Positions 17,625 to 27,398 of a DNA stretch of 64,000 bases are shown piece after piece. The stretch spans positions 175,961 through 239,960 of IMG/VR virus record IMGVR_UViG_3300028045_000001; one strand, given 5' to 3'. The notes beneath the pieces were generated by a model. That model was not told where the DNA came from, did no database searches, and saw only the letters and a program-made list of their open reading frames with translations. Made by a program: the position numbers and the translations under genes. Source of the stretch: a virus. Within the stretch, counting starts at the first letter, position 1; every line of letters begins with the position of its first letter.

Positions 17625-18434
17625 ATGGGAAAGGACATAGATTGGAATGAGGTCTCAGAGGACATCGTCCGCAGCAAATTAAAGCGAGTAGATTCCGTAT
17701 ACATTGACCTGGCTATGATTAAAGACATACGCATTATGGCGTATATACTGCTTAATTTGGCTAAGGATCGCTATGTTAAAATAATGGACGAGATAAAGGG
17801 ATACAATGCACGATATGATCATGAGGTTGTAAAACATTTTTCATTGAAGGATTACACAGAGGAAGATATCGACAACTACATTAATGATAAAACAAATCAT
17901 CCATTACTGAGTGCTGCACCTGAGACCTCTGTAGTTACTTTCGTTACCAGAACTATAGATGAAATAATTAAGCATAACCGAGTGTGTGAAACCACTGAAA
18001 ATAATATAACCGTATATTTAAATATGAAAAATATACAACTGACAGATGAAGTTAAAGAATACTATAAGGTGATATTTAAACACCAACATGCCACAAATCT
18101 CATTTTCCTTAGCGTGCCATTTAATGAGATAGAAGAGAAGTTACTACGCTCCATAGATTTCTTTTTCTTAGATGATATACCAACTTATTTGGAAGTTGAG
18201 TCTAAGTATATGGAACAGTATGACGATGTAGAGGACTACCCCGATCCAGAAGAAATGGATAACCTGTTTGCAAAATTATTCTACAAATTGGTTTTTCAAA
18301 GAAAGCATGTTGTGTCATCTATGCAAATATTGGATAGGGATCCAAATATGGATGTAGAAGATATATTTAAAAAAACCAAAGTTATTTTAGATATGTTCAC
18401 ATCCTTCTCATATATTGAGAAATTACTCATTTAA
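17625..18434 (+). CDS. Hypothetical protein upstream of tape measure
   Basis: 269 residues, AAAAAGGATG just before ATG 17625. Acidic and predominantly helical, no membrane segments or enzymatic motifs. It sits directly upstream of the tape-measure-like gene, where many tailed phages encode tail assembly chaperones, so that role is possible; there is no sequence match I can point to. No sign of a frameshifted extension was seen. Confidence 0.55.
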   Translation: MGKDIDWNEVSEDIVRSKLKRVDSVYIDLAMIKDIRIMAYILLNLAKDRYVKIMDEIKGYNARYDHEVVKHFSLKDYTEEDIDNYINDKTNHPLLSAAPETSVVTFVTRTIDEIIKHNRVCETTENNITVYLNMKNIQLTDEVKEYYKVIFKHQHATNLIFLSVPFNEIEEKLLRSIDFFFLDDIPTYLEVESKYMEQYDDVEDYPDPEEMDNLFAKLFYKLVFQRKHVVSSMQILDRDPNMDVEDIFKKTKVILDMFTSFSYIEKLLI

Positions 18435-18445
18435 GGAGTTTGATT

Positions 18446-21400
18446 ATGTCTGATGAAATATTTGGGGACGACACCTCGGGCGATGACGTCATGTTTGATT
18501 TCGAGGACGATCTTACTGACGACCGTAAAGCGGTCAGCTTACCAAAGGCCATTACAAAAACAGCGTTTCAGGGTTTAACAAAAGGATCCACCGCTGGAAT
18601 ACGTGCCGGTATATCGAATGTTCTTCCAGAAGTAGGTGCCGTTGCTGCAGATTTTATCAGTGAAAAAGACAATGCATTACAGACCATAACTGACGTTCAA
18701 GACGAAGGTTCAGAAGCCTTCTTGTCGATTAAAAAAACTACTGAGAAACTCCTGCCGAGAGCTAAGAGCTTTATACCTAAGCGGATATACGATGTGATGA
18801 GTGACTTCGCTACATCTTATGAGCCTGAAGTCGATTCCGCAGCAGAGGTAACGGAAGAAGATCAGCGGGAACTTGATATAGCTGATCGATTGGCTACTAT
18901 CTTTTCCATAAAAGCCGAACAAGAAAGAGATTTAGCAGTAACCGAAAATCTGGAAACTAATATAAGCAGACAGTTAGACTTAAACATGCATAGTTCTAGG
19001 ATGAGTGTCGCCAAACAAACAGCATTCTCACTTAGAAATATAGCGGACTTTTCGTACAACCAAACAATGGCATACATGAAAGAATCTTTGTATGCTAAAT
19101 GGCGACATATTTATATCTCCAAAGATATTCTTAGCTCTATCAAAATACTTACTGGAATGAGTGAGAAGAATCTAAGAATTATATCTAAGAATACTGGATT
19201 GCCCGATATACAAAAGAAACGGTTATTAGAGTCACTTAAAGAAACTTCTGTTGGTGGCCTATCCTCCTCAATAAGTGGAAAAGTAAGTGGGTATGCCGGT
19301 AGAGTGTTGTCTAAATTAAAAGATGATGCACTGTCCCCAGGCATAGAACTTATGGGCGGGATAGCCGATGCAGGCGACGCTACAAATGAGCTACTTGAAA
19401 TGCAGGACTCCATGAGGGACATGGGCGACGACGACGGTGGGCTGGCTGGAATGGCAGCTGGAGCTGGAGCCGGTGGGATCGGATCGTTGTTGGGTAGATC
19501 ATTTATAAGTAAGAAATTGCAAGAAATTTTTGATACAAGATCTCTAAATGAAACTGTAGGTAACATAAAAACCAAGGGGATATTGGGGTTAGGGGATATT
19601 GCAGAACGAGGTGGGCTAATTGGAACGCTGGCTGCAAGCTTACCTGGATTGTCTGAGGAAAGTAACATACTCAAAGCCAAAGAAGAGGTGGACGACGGCG
19701 GTGTTCGTCTTGCTACAGTGGAGGTTATCCCTGGACTGCTAAGTAGAATACTGCAAGAAATAAATGCGCTAAGAATTGGAGAGGTTAGTGAGTTACAAGT
19801 TTATGATCCAAAGGCATCGGAATTTGTAGATGCAAGTGAACGTAAGCAACGTATGGTCACTCAGATATTCGGTGATAGAGACATACGGGCAGAACGAGCA
19901 GCAGATGCGATCGGTACTCTGAAAGCAGCGTTCCTTCAATCAAAAGACGACGATATCGATATAGAGGAATTCGATGATCTTAGTTTAGATATGGCCAGAG
20001 TAGCAAATAATATGGCCCATAGTGAGACCCTACTTAAGCCAAAGAAATTAATTGAGTACAATGAAGACCCATCAAATGTTAGTTTCTATATGAGTAAACT
20101 TATAGATGGGGTAGAGAATCCAGAAGAAGTTGTTAATACTATCCTACAATCTGTGACCGATGGGACAGGGGATATCTTAAAATCGACCGTAGGCATATTC
20201 AATAATAAAATTATTAATATGATGAATCGAGCTTCGCATCTTGATCTAATACAGAAGATGTGGGACAGTGAGTCCGGCGAGGTAATGAAAGACTTGCGGG
20301 ATACGTCCGGTAAGATAAGTCAAAAATTTATATCAGAAAGTTTTTCCGATATTGATAAAGAGACCTTCGCCAAACAAACAACCAATCGGGTTGAATTGCT
20401 GTCTAAAGAAATAGAAGGTTCAGTTGCTAACAAGAATAAAGTAAAACATAGCGTACGATCCACTGCCCTTAAAGGGGCCGAATTGGTAATGTCAGACGAT
20501 AGGTTTGAGAGTTTCTTTCTTGAACATATTAGAAACAGTGAGTTTAAAAAAGAAGCTGCCGATATAATCGATGCCGTTAATTCCGATCCAGACATACTTG
20601 GAAGAGATAGATTTAAAGTAATACGGGATCGCATAGAGCAAGTAATCGACGCCAAGTATCCATCTTCTCCTGGCATAAAAGAAAGTCTCGGGAGAGCGTT
20701 GGATGGATTGAAGTTGGCACCGACCTACATTAAGGGGGCCGTCAAGCGAGTGATCTCTCCTTCTTATGCTAAAATGATAAGTGGCATAAGTGAAGAAGTC
20801 TTGCAGACTTCAGTTAGAGACATAGTCAATTCCGTATTACTTGACCAGACTATTCCAGTTAAGGATCAGATCAACGCGATACGTTCCAGAGTTACTGAAT
20901 TGTTAAGTCAGGATATATATCGAGAAGATCGTCCAAGACTCACAAGAGAGTTCGATGTAGCTTTACGAAAAATACGTCTTTCTTCTTATGACGACGAGGG
21001 CCAGTTGAAGGAGCACTCTCGTAATATATTTGATAAATCCGACCCTATCAACGTTGTTCTTGATAGGACCCAACGTGAGAACGAAGCAAAATTAAACGAA
21101 GAGTACGATAATGTACTGTCCGGTATGTCTGTAGTAGTGGAGGAATCCATTGCTGCTATAAATGAAAAACTTAACACCGCCGCTGATGGGATCAAAGATA
21201 GGGTAGCTCAAGCAGATGACAAGTATGGAGTTAGCGAACGAGTACATTCCATTAAAGATGTTGTACGCAATAGAGTTGACCAACTTAAGGACAATGTAAA
21301 AGATAGCAGTGAGGCAGTCGACGAGTCCATTACAAATGCAGCTTCTGAGAATGAACTTGCTCCCGAAGCAGATTCATTTGCAGCTGTGGATAAATTGTTG

Positions 21401-24400
21401 GAAGATTCAAGAAATATAAACGAGCAGATTGCAGAACTCAAAGATAAGTTAGGTATAGATAAGCTCATTCCGGCCGTCGGTTCCACCATCAAGGAACTGC
21501 GGGGCATATTGCATGTTACAACGGAAGACCTCGAAGTGTCCGACGATGATAAAGTCGTCGATGCGATGGAGATAGTCCAACCGACTTCAATAGAACTTCC
21601 GCAAAGACTAACAGACTTTTTAACAACAGTCGCGAAAAAAACTGAGGACATAAAAGAGAACGTAATTCAGCCGGCACAGGAGCAGGCACGGACTCGAGTT
21701 CAGAGTATGAAAGACTTCTTATCCACTACAGTTAGTGTAGAGGACACTGGAAATGAGATAGCTGGATTTGTTCGTGAGATTGCAGAGACTGTCGCTGAAC
21801 ATGGAGAGCCCGATCTAACTCAAGGAGAAGAAACAGAAACAGCCGTAGATCACCTCAGTAGTGTAAAGGATACAAATGAGAAAATAGTTAGCATCCTATC
21901 CGAAAGTAGTGATAGTCGGGGCGGTAGAGAGCTTCTTGATAGTGTTCTTCAAATACAGAAGAACGTTATGACGTTGTCCTCCAAAGAACATACTCTTGAG
22001 TGGAAGGATGCGCTAAAGGAAGTTCATTATAGTTCAGAGAATCCAATTGTATCTGGCCTAAATGAAATTGTACATAGATTGAATACCCTGAATGAAACCT
22101 TTACAGGTAGTGAACAACTCACATCGCAAGATGGAGATGGTACTTCTCCTAAATCTAAGAAACGTGGGGTATTTGGTATCATGCAGGATGGGTTTAACTC
22201 TGTTGGATCCATTGCGGCGGCAGGGGCTAAAGGATATGCCTCTCTATATGGCAACTTAATTAAATCAAGTGGATCTGCTGCTGGATCGATACTCGAAGGT
22301 GGTGGGAACCTACTCGGCAAAGCAGGTGAATTAGCCGGCAAAGCATTACCTGGCGCATTCAATATGTACAAAGATGTTCTAACAGGAACCATCGGTGCCA
22401 CTACAACAGGTGCATCTAAAATACTTGGCTCAGTTTTTGGAAGAGGAGGGAAAGTCGAGCCATTTGTAAATGTATACCTTAAGGATAGTATAGACCCAGG
22501 CAATCCGCTGTTATCAAAGAGGCTGCAGAAAAAAGGAGTCTTCTTTGAGGATGGGAGTGAACTAGAAGCATCAGATGAAATAACGGAACCTATCTTTAAT
22601 ACCGATGGAGAAGTTCTTGTAACTGAGGAAGATATCGATACTGGACTTGTGGACGTAGATAATAACCCATTAGGAACAAAATCAGTATTTGATAAAGTTA
22701 CAACGAAGGGCGGAGGAACAATCGGCAAACTCTTTGGTGGGCTAAAAGACATCGGAGGCTTACTCGCCGGAAAAGCGTTACCCGCGTATTACAAAGGTAT
22801 ATTTGGATTGGGATCATCCTTGGTTAAGGGCGGAACCGATATGGTCTCTGGACTGTTCGGTGTCCGGTCCAATAAAAAGGATCTCGAGACCATCGTAGGA
22901 ACTAGGCTGGACGCGATCTTAGATATAATAGACACACGTACAGAGACCATTATAGAGTCCATGAAAAAGGATGAAACAAAATCTATATTCGGTGATACAG
23001 ATGGCGATGGCGACGTAGAGGGCTCGTACAAGGATAGACTTGGAAAAACTAAATCGAAGTCTAAGACTTCATCAGAAGTAAGGAACGCTATTGCCCGCAA
23101 AACAAACATAACCCAGAAAAAACCTGGCATTGCGGCTAAGGCTGGTATATTGAGTTCGATAGCTGGTGGTGCTGGATACTTAGCGAGGAGTGCTGGTCGT
23201 AAGTTGGGACTCAGTGATAAACAAAGCGAAGTTGCTGGGTTAGCCGGTGGTGGGACAGCGATGGGCGTAGCCGGACTTGGTGCAACTGGGGTCGGACGCA
23301 AGGCGATGACTACCGTTGGTAGACAATTAGGGAAGACTGCTCTTTCAATCGGAGGGCGAGTACTCGCTACTGGTGCTGCAACTGGCATGGGAAGTGCAGC
23401 TATGGGTGGACTGGCTACAGCTGGCGGGGCATTGGCAACAGGTGCCGCTTCTATAGCTGCTTCTCCAGTGTTGTTGGCTGGTCTTGCTGCTGCTGGCGTT
23501 GGGGCTGTCGGGTATGGTCTCTATAAGCATTTAACTAAGGACAAAAGTATTAAAGAAGGCAATGATCTTGCACGACTCATGGTCGATCAAGGATTCATGC
23601 ATGATGGAATAGGTTGGGCAGATTGGGATCTTACAGAAGAAGGCGAAGAAGCGATCCAAATGAGCTTCGATAAAAAAGAATTAGAAATTCTAATGAAATC
23701 GGATAAGATTTCTGATGAAGCTAAGGAATATATACAAGCTCGTTTGGATAATTGGGAAGCTATCATACGTCTAAGAAAAAAAAGTGACCCTAACCGTAAG
23801 ATCAGTAGTAAGGTAGATGATATTACAAAGGCCAGTGATGAAAAGATTAAAGACCGTGAGGAGAGTGGCGAATTTAAAGGGAAGATAAAAGCAGCATTAA
23901 AGGAAAGTGCTATATTCGCTTTGGGTCCCACTGCAGTAGCGGCAGCTGGAATATATAAATATTTTTCTAGAGGAGACGAAGTAAAAAACGCTAACGAATT
24001 TGCGAGGAAGATGGTGGATTCTGGACTTCTTCATGATGGCTGGGGCTGGGCAGATTGGAGTTTAACGGAAGATGGCAAAGAAGCCGTGTCGACAACATTC
24101 ACAATTGAAGAGCTTAAGCTACTCATTGACTCCGATCAAATTGATGATGATGCTAAGGAATTTATACAGGCGCAGCTTGATAAATTGGAGTTAAAATCAG
24201 CCAAGAGATTAGATCCGAAGAAGATCAAACTATCTAATTTAAACAAAACATATGTGAACGAATCAGGGGCAATTGATCCGTTTAAAGTTCCAGTGAATAA
24301 GGATATCATTGGTGCGGATCGAGTTCCTAACTCTTTATCTTTTAATGATCCAAGTAATACGTCTGTATACGGCCAAGCCACTGTTGCGGCGAATGATGCA

Positions 24401-24700
24401 ACTATAAAAGAACAACCAATTGTAGTTAACACTAACACCGACAATACTGAACTTATAAATGCAATAAGGGAACAAACCTCGGTGATGTCCGGCAAACTTG
24501 GCAACATAGCAGACAATACTTTAGAAGCGGCCAATAAAGAGATCAAGGTCGATGTTCTTGTACCGGCCGATAACGGATCAAAGAATCCAGTACCCCCACA
24601 GGTGGGGATACATGAGATAGATAAGACTACTTCTAAAGTAGTTAGAACACAAACTCTCTCTACCATGAAGGAGGCGGCCACGCCTCCATTGTTCAGCTAA
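18446..24700 (+). CDS. Tail tape-measure-like giant virion protein
   Basis: 2084 residues from ATG 18446 (AAGGAG 7 nt upstream; a TTG at 18440 overlaps it). It has the tape-measure build. The first 1200 residues are long charged helices. Gly/Ala-rich segments follow at about 1240-1330 and, strongly hydrophobic, 1570-1700. A GDTDGDGDVEG acidic loop near 1515 may bind calcium. Near the C-terminus a motif of about 60 residues (xxARxMVDxGxxHDGxGWADWxLTE...) occurs twice, around 1710 and 1855. It lies just upstream of lysozyme and hub-like genes. It is comparable in size and place to phiKZ gp181. The exact role is inference from size and composition. Confidence 0.7.
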   Translation: MSDEIFGDDTSGDDVMFDFEDDLTDDRKAVSLPKAITKTAFQGLTKGSTAGIRAGISNVLPEVGAVAADFISEKDNALQTITDVQDEGSEAFLSIKKTTEKLLPRAKSFIPKRIYDVMSDFATSYEPEVDSAAEVTEEDQRELDIADRLATIFSIKAEQERDLAVTENLETNISRQLDLNMHSSRMSVAKQTAFSLRNIADFSYNQTMAYMKESLYAKWRHIYISKDILSSIKILTGMSEKNLRIISKNTGLPDIQKKRLLESLKETSVGGLSSSISGKVSGYAGRVLSKLKDDALSPGIELMGGIADAGDATNELLEMQDSMRDMGDDDGGLAGMAAGAGAGGIGSLLGRSFISKKLQEIFDTRSLNETVGNIKTKGILGLGDIAERGGLIGTLAASLPGLSEESNILKAKEEVDDGGVRLATVEVIPGLLSRILQEINALRIGEVSELQVYDPKASEFVDASERKQRMVTQIFGDRDIRAERAADAIGTLKAAFLQSKDDDIDIEEFDDLSLDMARVANNMAHSETLLKPKKLIEYNEDPSNVSFYMSKLIDGVENPEEVVNTILQSVTDGTGDILKSTVGIFNNKIINMMNRASHLDLIQKMWDSESGEVMKDLRDTSGKISQKFISESFSDIDKETFAKQTTNRVELLSKEIEGSVANKNKVKHSVRSTALKGAELVMSDDRFESFFLEHIRNSEFKKEAADIIDAVNSDPDILGRDRFKVIRDRIEQVIDAKYPSSPGIKESLGRALDGLKLAPTYIKGAVKRVISPSYAKMISGISEEVLQTSVRDIVNSVLLDQTIPVKDQINAIRSRVTELLSQDIYREDRPRLTREFDVALRKIRLSSYDDEGQLKEHSRNIFDKSDPINVVLDRTQRENEAKLNEEYDNVLSGMSVVVEESIAAINEKLNTAADGIKDRVAQADDKYGVSERVHSIKDVVRNRVDQLKDNVKDSSEAVDESITNAASENELAPEADSFAAVDKLLEDSRNINEQIAELKDKLGIDKLIPAVGSTIKELRGILHVTTEDLEVSDDDKVVDAMEIVQPTSIELPQRLTDFLTTVAKKTEDIKENVIQPAQEQARTRVQSMKDFLSTTVSVEDTGNEIAGFVREIAETVAEHGEPDLTQGEETETAVDHLSSVKDTNEKIVSILSESSDSRGGRELLDSVLQIQKNVMTLSSKEHTLEWKDALKEVHYSSENPIVSGLNEIVHRLNTLNETFTGSEQLTSQDGDGTSPKSKKRGVFGIMQDGFNSVGSIAAAGAKGYASLYGNLIKSSGSAAGSILEGGGNLLGKAGELAGKALPGAFNMYKDVLTGTIGATTTGASKILGSVFGRGGKVEPFVNVYLKDSIDPGNPLLSKRLQKKGVFFEDGSELEASDEITEPIFNTDGEVLVTEEDIDTGLVDVDNNPLGTKSVFDKVTTKGGGTIGKLFGGLKDIGGLLAGKALPAYYKGIFGLGSSLVKGGTDMVSGLFGVRSNKKDLETIVGTRLDAILDIIDTRTETIIESMKKDETKSIFGDTDGDGDVEGSYKDRLGKTKSKSKTSSEVRNAIARKTNITQKKPGIAAKAGILSSIAGGAGYLARSAGRKLGLSDKQSEVAGLAGGGTAMGVAGLGATGVGRKAMTTVGRQLGKTALSIGGRVLATGAATGMGSAAMGGLATAGGALATGAASIAASPVLLAGLAAAGVGAVGYGLYKHLTKDKSIKEGNDLARLMVDQGFMHDGIGWADWDLTEEGEEAIQMSFDKKELEILMKSDKISDEAKEYIQARLDNWEAIIRLRKKSDPNRKISSKVDDITKASDEKIKDREESGEFKGKIKAALKESAIFALGPTAVAAAGIYKYFSRGDEVKNANEFARKMVDSGLLHDGWGWADWSLTEDGKEAVSTTFTIEELKLLIDSDQIDDDAKEFIQAQLDKLELKSAKRLDPKKIKLSNLNKTYVNESGAIDPFKVPVNKDIIGADRVPNSLSFNDPSNTSVYGQATVAANDATIKEQPIVVNTNTDNTELINAIREQTSVMSGKLGNIADNTLEAANKEIKVDVLVPADNGSKNPVPPQVGIHEIDKTTSKVVRTQTLSTMKEAATPPLFS

Positions 24701-24707
24701 CCAAGGT

Positions 24708-24741
24708 ACCAGTTGCACTACAATACATCGGTGCAACTGGT
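24708..24741 (+). terminator. Inverted repeat after tape-measure gene
   Basis: 11-bp stem with a 12-nt loop, 8 nt after the stop codon. No T-tract. It may be processed or leaky, since the lysozyme gene follows 30 nt later. Confidence 0.4.
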
Positions 24742-24770
24742 GCATTCAACTATAGACAGGAGAATACAAC

Positions 24771-25415
24771 ATGATTGCGAAGAATGAAAATAAGTACATA
24801 GCTATGCTTTCAATTGCTGGATATGAGGGGTGTCGACTATCTAAATACAAGGACACAAAAGGTTATTGGACAATAGGATTTGGTCACCTTATACTGGAAG
24901 GTGAATCATACAACAAAAAATTATCTTTTTCTGCAGCAGATCATTTGTTTGAACAGGATTTCGAAACATGCATGGAAGCTGCCACATCTGTTCCTAACTA
25001 TAGTGAGCTAAACGATGCCAGAAAGATCGCGATCTTAAACATCGTCTACAATATGGGAGCCCCAGGATTTATAAAGAAATTTCCATCATGCATTAGAGCT
25101 ATAAAAAACCTTAACTTTAAGGAGGCTGCCGCTCAATTACTATGTGGGAGCTCTAAAAATGTTAAAAGTAAGTATTTAAAGGAGGTTGGCCAAAGGGCAT
25201 TGGATGTGGCTAAGTTATTGGAGTCGGGTAAGCTTGAGGATGTGGTCATCAATGAGGTCAACTATGGACCGGATGGCGCTAGGAAATCTAAGTCCTACTT
25301 CTGGGAACATCTGAATGTAAATAAGCCAAAGTACACTGAACGGGTAACTGCGTCGCTTCCAAAGGACCTGTATGTCGCACTGGTTGCAAGTGGAGCAGAT
25401 GTATTAAAAGCATAA
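24771..25415 (+). CDS. T4-type lysozyme (GH24 muramidase) with C-terminal extension
   Basis: The N-terminal 150 residues match phage T4 lysozyme. EGCRLSKYKDTKGYWTIGFG contains the catalytic Glu (about 19), Asp (about 28) and Thr (about 34) in T4 spacing. It hydrolyses the MurNAc-GlcNAc bond of peptidoglycan. The final 60 residues are extra and unlike the plain enzyme. No signal peptide or holin neighbour is seen. Lying between tape-measure and hub-like genes it is more likely a virion-borne lysin that opens the wall at infection than the release endolysin. AGGAG precedes ATG 24771. Confidence 0.85.
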   Translation: MIAKNENKYIAMLSIAGYEGCRLSKYKDTKGYWTIGFGHLILEGESYNKKLSFSAADHLFEQDFETCMEAATSVPNYSELNDARKIAILNIVYNMGAPGFIKKFPSCIRAIKNLNFKEAAAQLLCGSSKNVKSKYLKEVGQRALDVAKLLESGKLEDVVINEVNYGPDGARKSKSYFWEHLNVNKPKYTERVTASLPKDLYVALVASGADVLKA

Positions 25416-25442
25416 CATCATATCTGCAATGGGGTGAACCAT

Positions 25443-27290
25443 ATGAGTTCGAATATTATATTGAGGGACAATGATCCATCTTGGGTCAAGAACCCAACGG
25501 CCATTCGCATAGGCGAGGAATTCAGTAAGCTGAGTGATATGATGGCTAACATTATGCGGGATGATGATGGGAACCGTGAGGCCAGCGCGGAAAATTTAAA
25601 ATCATTAATAGAGAGTCTCCCTAAATCATTCTTTAGACATACTTACCAATCATCAGAGCCAGGTGGGAATGATGCTATGAATCCTGTCTGGCAATTTTGT
25701 GAGTACGATGATGTTCCAGCTCAATTGTCAGATAACGGAGTTCCAGGGGAAGGAGTTGGTAGAGTTTACGACGATATGTATAATCGTAATCAGCAGATAT
25801 TGTGGATGACTTTTGGGGTACCTCAATACAGTGACCCTACGACATTCTTTTCTGAAGCCGCTTCTTCTGGATTGTCACATCTAATGAATACTGGAGAACA
25901 AAGTATCCCGGGTACATTAGGGAGACTATTAGGCAAGACGCTTAATGTAGCATTTAAAATTCCACTTTATCCAATCATATGGATACAAGATTTAGGAAAG
26001 GCTATGGCCGGAAAGGAGCAGACGATCACTGAGTACTGCTCGTTAAAAAATACTCAATTATTGTACCTTAAGGGAGTTAACTCATTACTCACTCCACTTG
26101 CGGTATCATTAGGCATACTGCCTAATGGTATAGAAGGGGACGCAGTGTCCAGTACTGGTGCAAGTGGCTCGGAAGTTACACTTAAGGAAAGATATGATGC
26201 TTCCGGGCTTCCGGGAATAATGAAGCATGGGCCAGATATATTGTCCATAATGACGAGCAAGGCTCGAAGGCGAAAGAGTGCAGATAGCTCAGTCTTAAGC
26301 ACAGATCAAATATACGAAGAGTTGATGGCGGACAAAGCTATTAAAAAAGAACCTACTGCTGCAGATAAGTTTGCAGATGCCCTCGCTGTATCGGCCTTAG
26401 ATGGAGCTCAATATATAGGGTTTCGTGTAGAGAAAGGTTCCGTTCCAACAGAGACTTTCTCTAACACGGCTGGTCCATCTGCCATGGCATCTACTCTTAA
26501 CAACGTTAGCAAGAGTAAAAAAGATAAGAAGTTCATGTTGAGTGGATTGAAGGAAGGCGATGGAATACTTGGTGCGCTTGCATCTGTAGTAACTGGTGCC
26601 ACTGATTTTGCAGCCAAAGCTATATCAGAACTGACGGGGTTTGCTGGAGCAGTTGAGCTGGCTTCCGGCAATGGATACTTTGCATTACCGGAAATGTATT
26701 TGGATAGTAAGTTTTCAACCTCATTTAGTATGAGTTTGCAACTGAGGGCCAGAGCAGGAGATCCTGTAAGTGTGTTCCAATCGGTATATATTCCACTATG
26801 TTGTTGGATCGCAGCTGTGTCCCCAAGAGCCATAGGGGCCAACATGTACACTTCCCCATTCCTGTTTAGAGCATATAGCAAAGGCCAAGTATCAATACCA
26901 TTTGGATTAGTTGAGTCATTAAGTATTAAACGTGGAGTTGGTGAGTTTGGATGGAGTCGACAGATGCTACCAACAGCAATAGATTTGGATATATCTTTAA
27001 GGAACTTGAACCCTGCGCTGTTTATGACAATAGGTGGGGACAATACTTTGATGCAGCAGATCTTCGCTAAGAACTCCGGCATGTCTGAGTACTTGACCAC
27101 TTTATCTGGGATAGGATTATATGACCGGGAAAGTGTCAAATCGCGCATGGCATTAAAATTCAACACAATGTTGCAGACGCTTAAGCTCAAGCATAGTCCA
27201 ACTCACTACGGTATGGGATTAGGTGATACTACCATCGCTAAACTCGTAGCAGCAGTCGGTCCGTGGAAAATGAAGGTACCTAGAAATTAG
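25443..27290 (+). CDS. Virion protein, tail hub or tube-initiator-like
   Basis: 615 residues from ATG 25443 (GGGGTG upstream; an in-frame GTG at 25434 is less likely). The C-terminal third, beginning with PEMYLDSKFS, has a pattern of SF(S)MSLxLRA...DPVSVF...PLCCWIAAVSPR...SPFLFRAYSKG...FGLVESLSIKRG...LPTAIDLDISL. I associate this with hub or tube-initiator proteins of large myophages. A hydrophobic stretch (about 160-190) could insert or pack. It lies between lysozyme and the beta-like polymerase gene, ahead of a perfect palindrome. Confidence 0.6.
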   Translation: MSSNIILRDNDPSWVKNPTAIRIGEEFSKLSDMMANIMRDDDGNREASAENLKSLIESLPKSFFRHTYQSSEPGGNDAMNPVWQFCEYDDVPAQLSDNGVPGEGVGRVYDDMYNRNQQILWMTFGVPQYSDPTTFFSEAASSGLSHLMNTGEQSIPGTLGRLLGKTLNVAFKIPLYPIIWIQDLGKAMAGKEQTITEYCSLKNTQLLYLKGVNSLLTPLAVSLGILPNGIEGDAVSSTGASGSEVTLKERYDASGLPGIMKHGPDILSIMTSKARRRKSADSSVLSTDQIYEELMADKAIKKEPTAADKFADALAVSALDGAQYIGFRVEKGSVPTETFSNTAGPSAMASTLNNVSKSKKDKKFMLSGLKEGDGILGALASVVTGATDFAAKAISELTGFAGAVELASGNGYFALPEMYLDSKFSTSFSMSLQLRARAGDPVSVFQSVYIPLCCWIAAVSPRAIGANMYTSPFLFRAYSKGQVSIPFGLVESLSIKRGVGEFGWSRQMLPTAIDLDISLRNLNPALFMTIGGDNTLMQQIFAKNSGMSEYLTTLSGIGLYDRESVKSRMALKFNTMLQTLKLKHSPTHYGMGLGDTTIAKLVAAVGPWKMKVPRN

Positions 27291-27291
27291 C

Positions 27292-27323
27292 TTATAGTCT
27301 GCCCTACGTAGGGCAGACTATAA
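27292..27323 (+). terminator. Perfect 32-bp palindrome
   Basis: Fully self-complementary from 27292 to 27323, 2 nt after the stop codon; an A-run rather than a T-run follows on the plus strand. Confidence 0.55.
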
Positions 27324-27338
27324 AAAATACAATAATGA

Positions 27339-27348
27339 TATTATATAT
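27339..27348 (+). promoter_or_regulatory. Promoter-like TATTATATAT
   Basis: It lies 51 nt before the beta-like gene and 15 nt after a palindrome, the same arrangement as at 40162, 42999 and 44763. Confidence 0.5.
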
Positions 27349-27398
27349 CAAAAGAATTCTTAAATCAAATGTATAACTTTTTTAATTGAGAGGTTGCA

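Noticed and set aside
22027-22752. Long minus-strand open frame (241 codons) inside the tape-measure-like gene, and similar ones at 22789 and 26408
   Set aside because: They are shadows of the low-complexity coding strand: Ser/Pro-rich translations, no ribosome site, no motif, fully inside well-supported genes.
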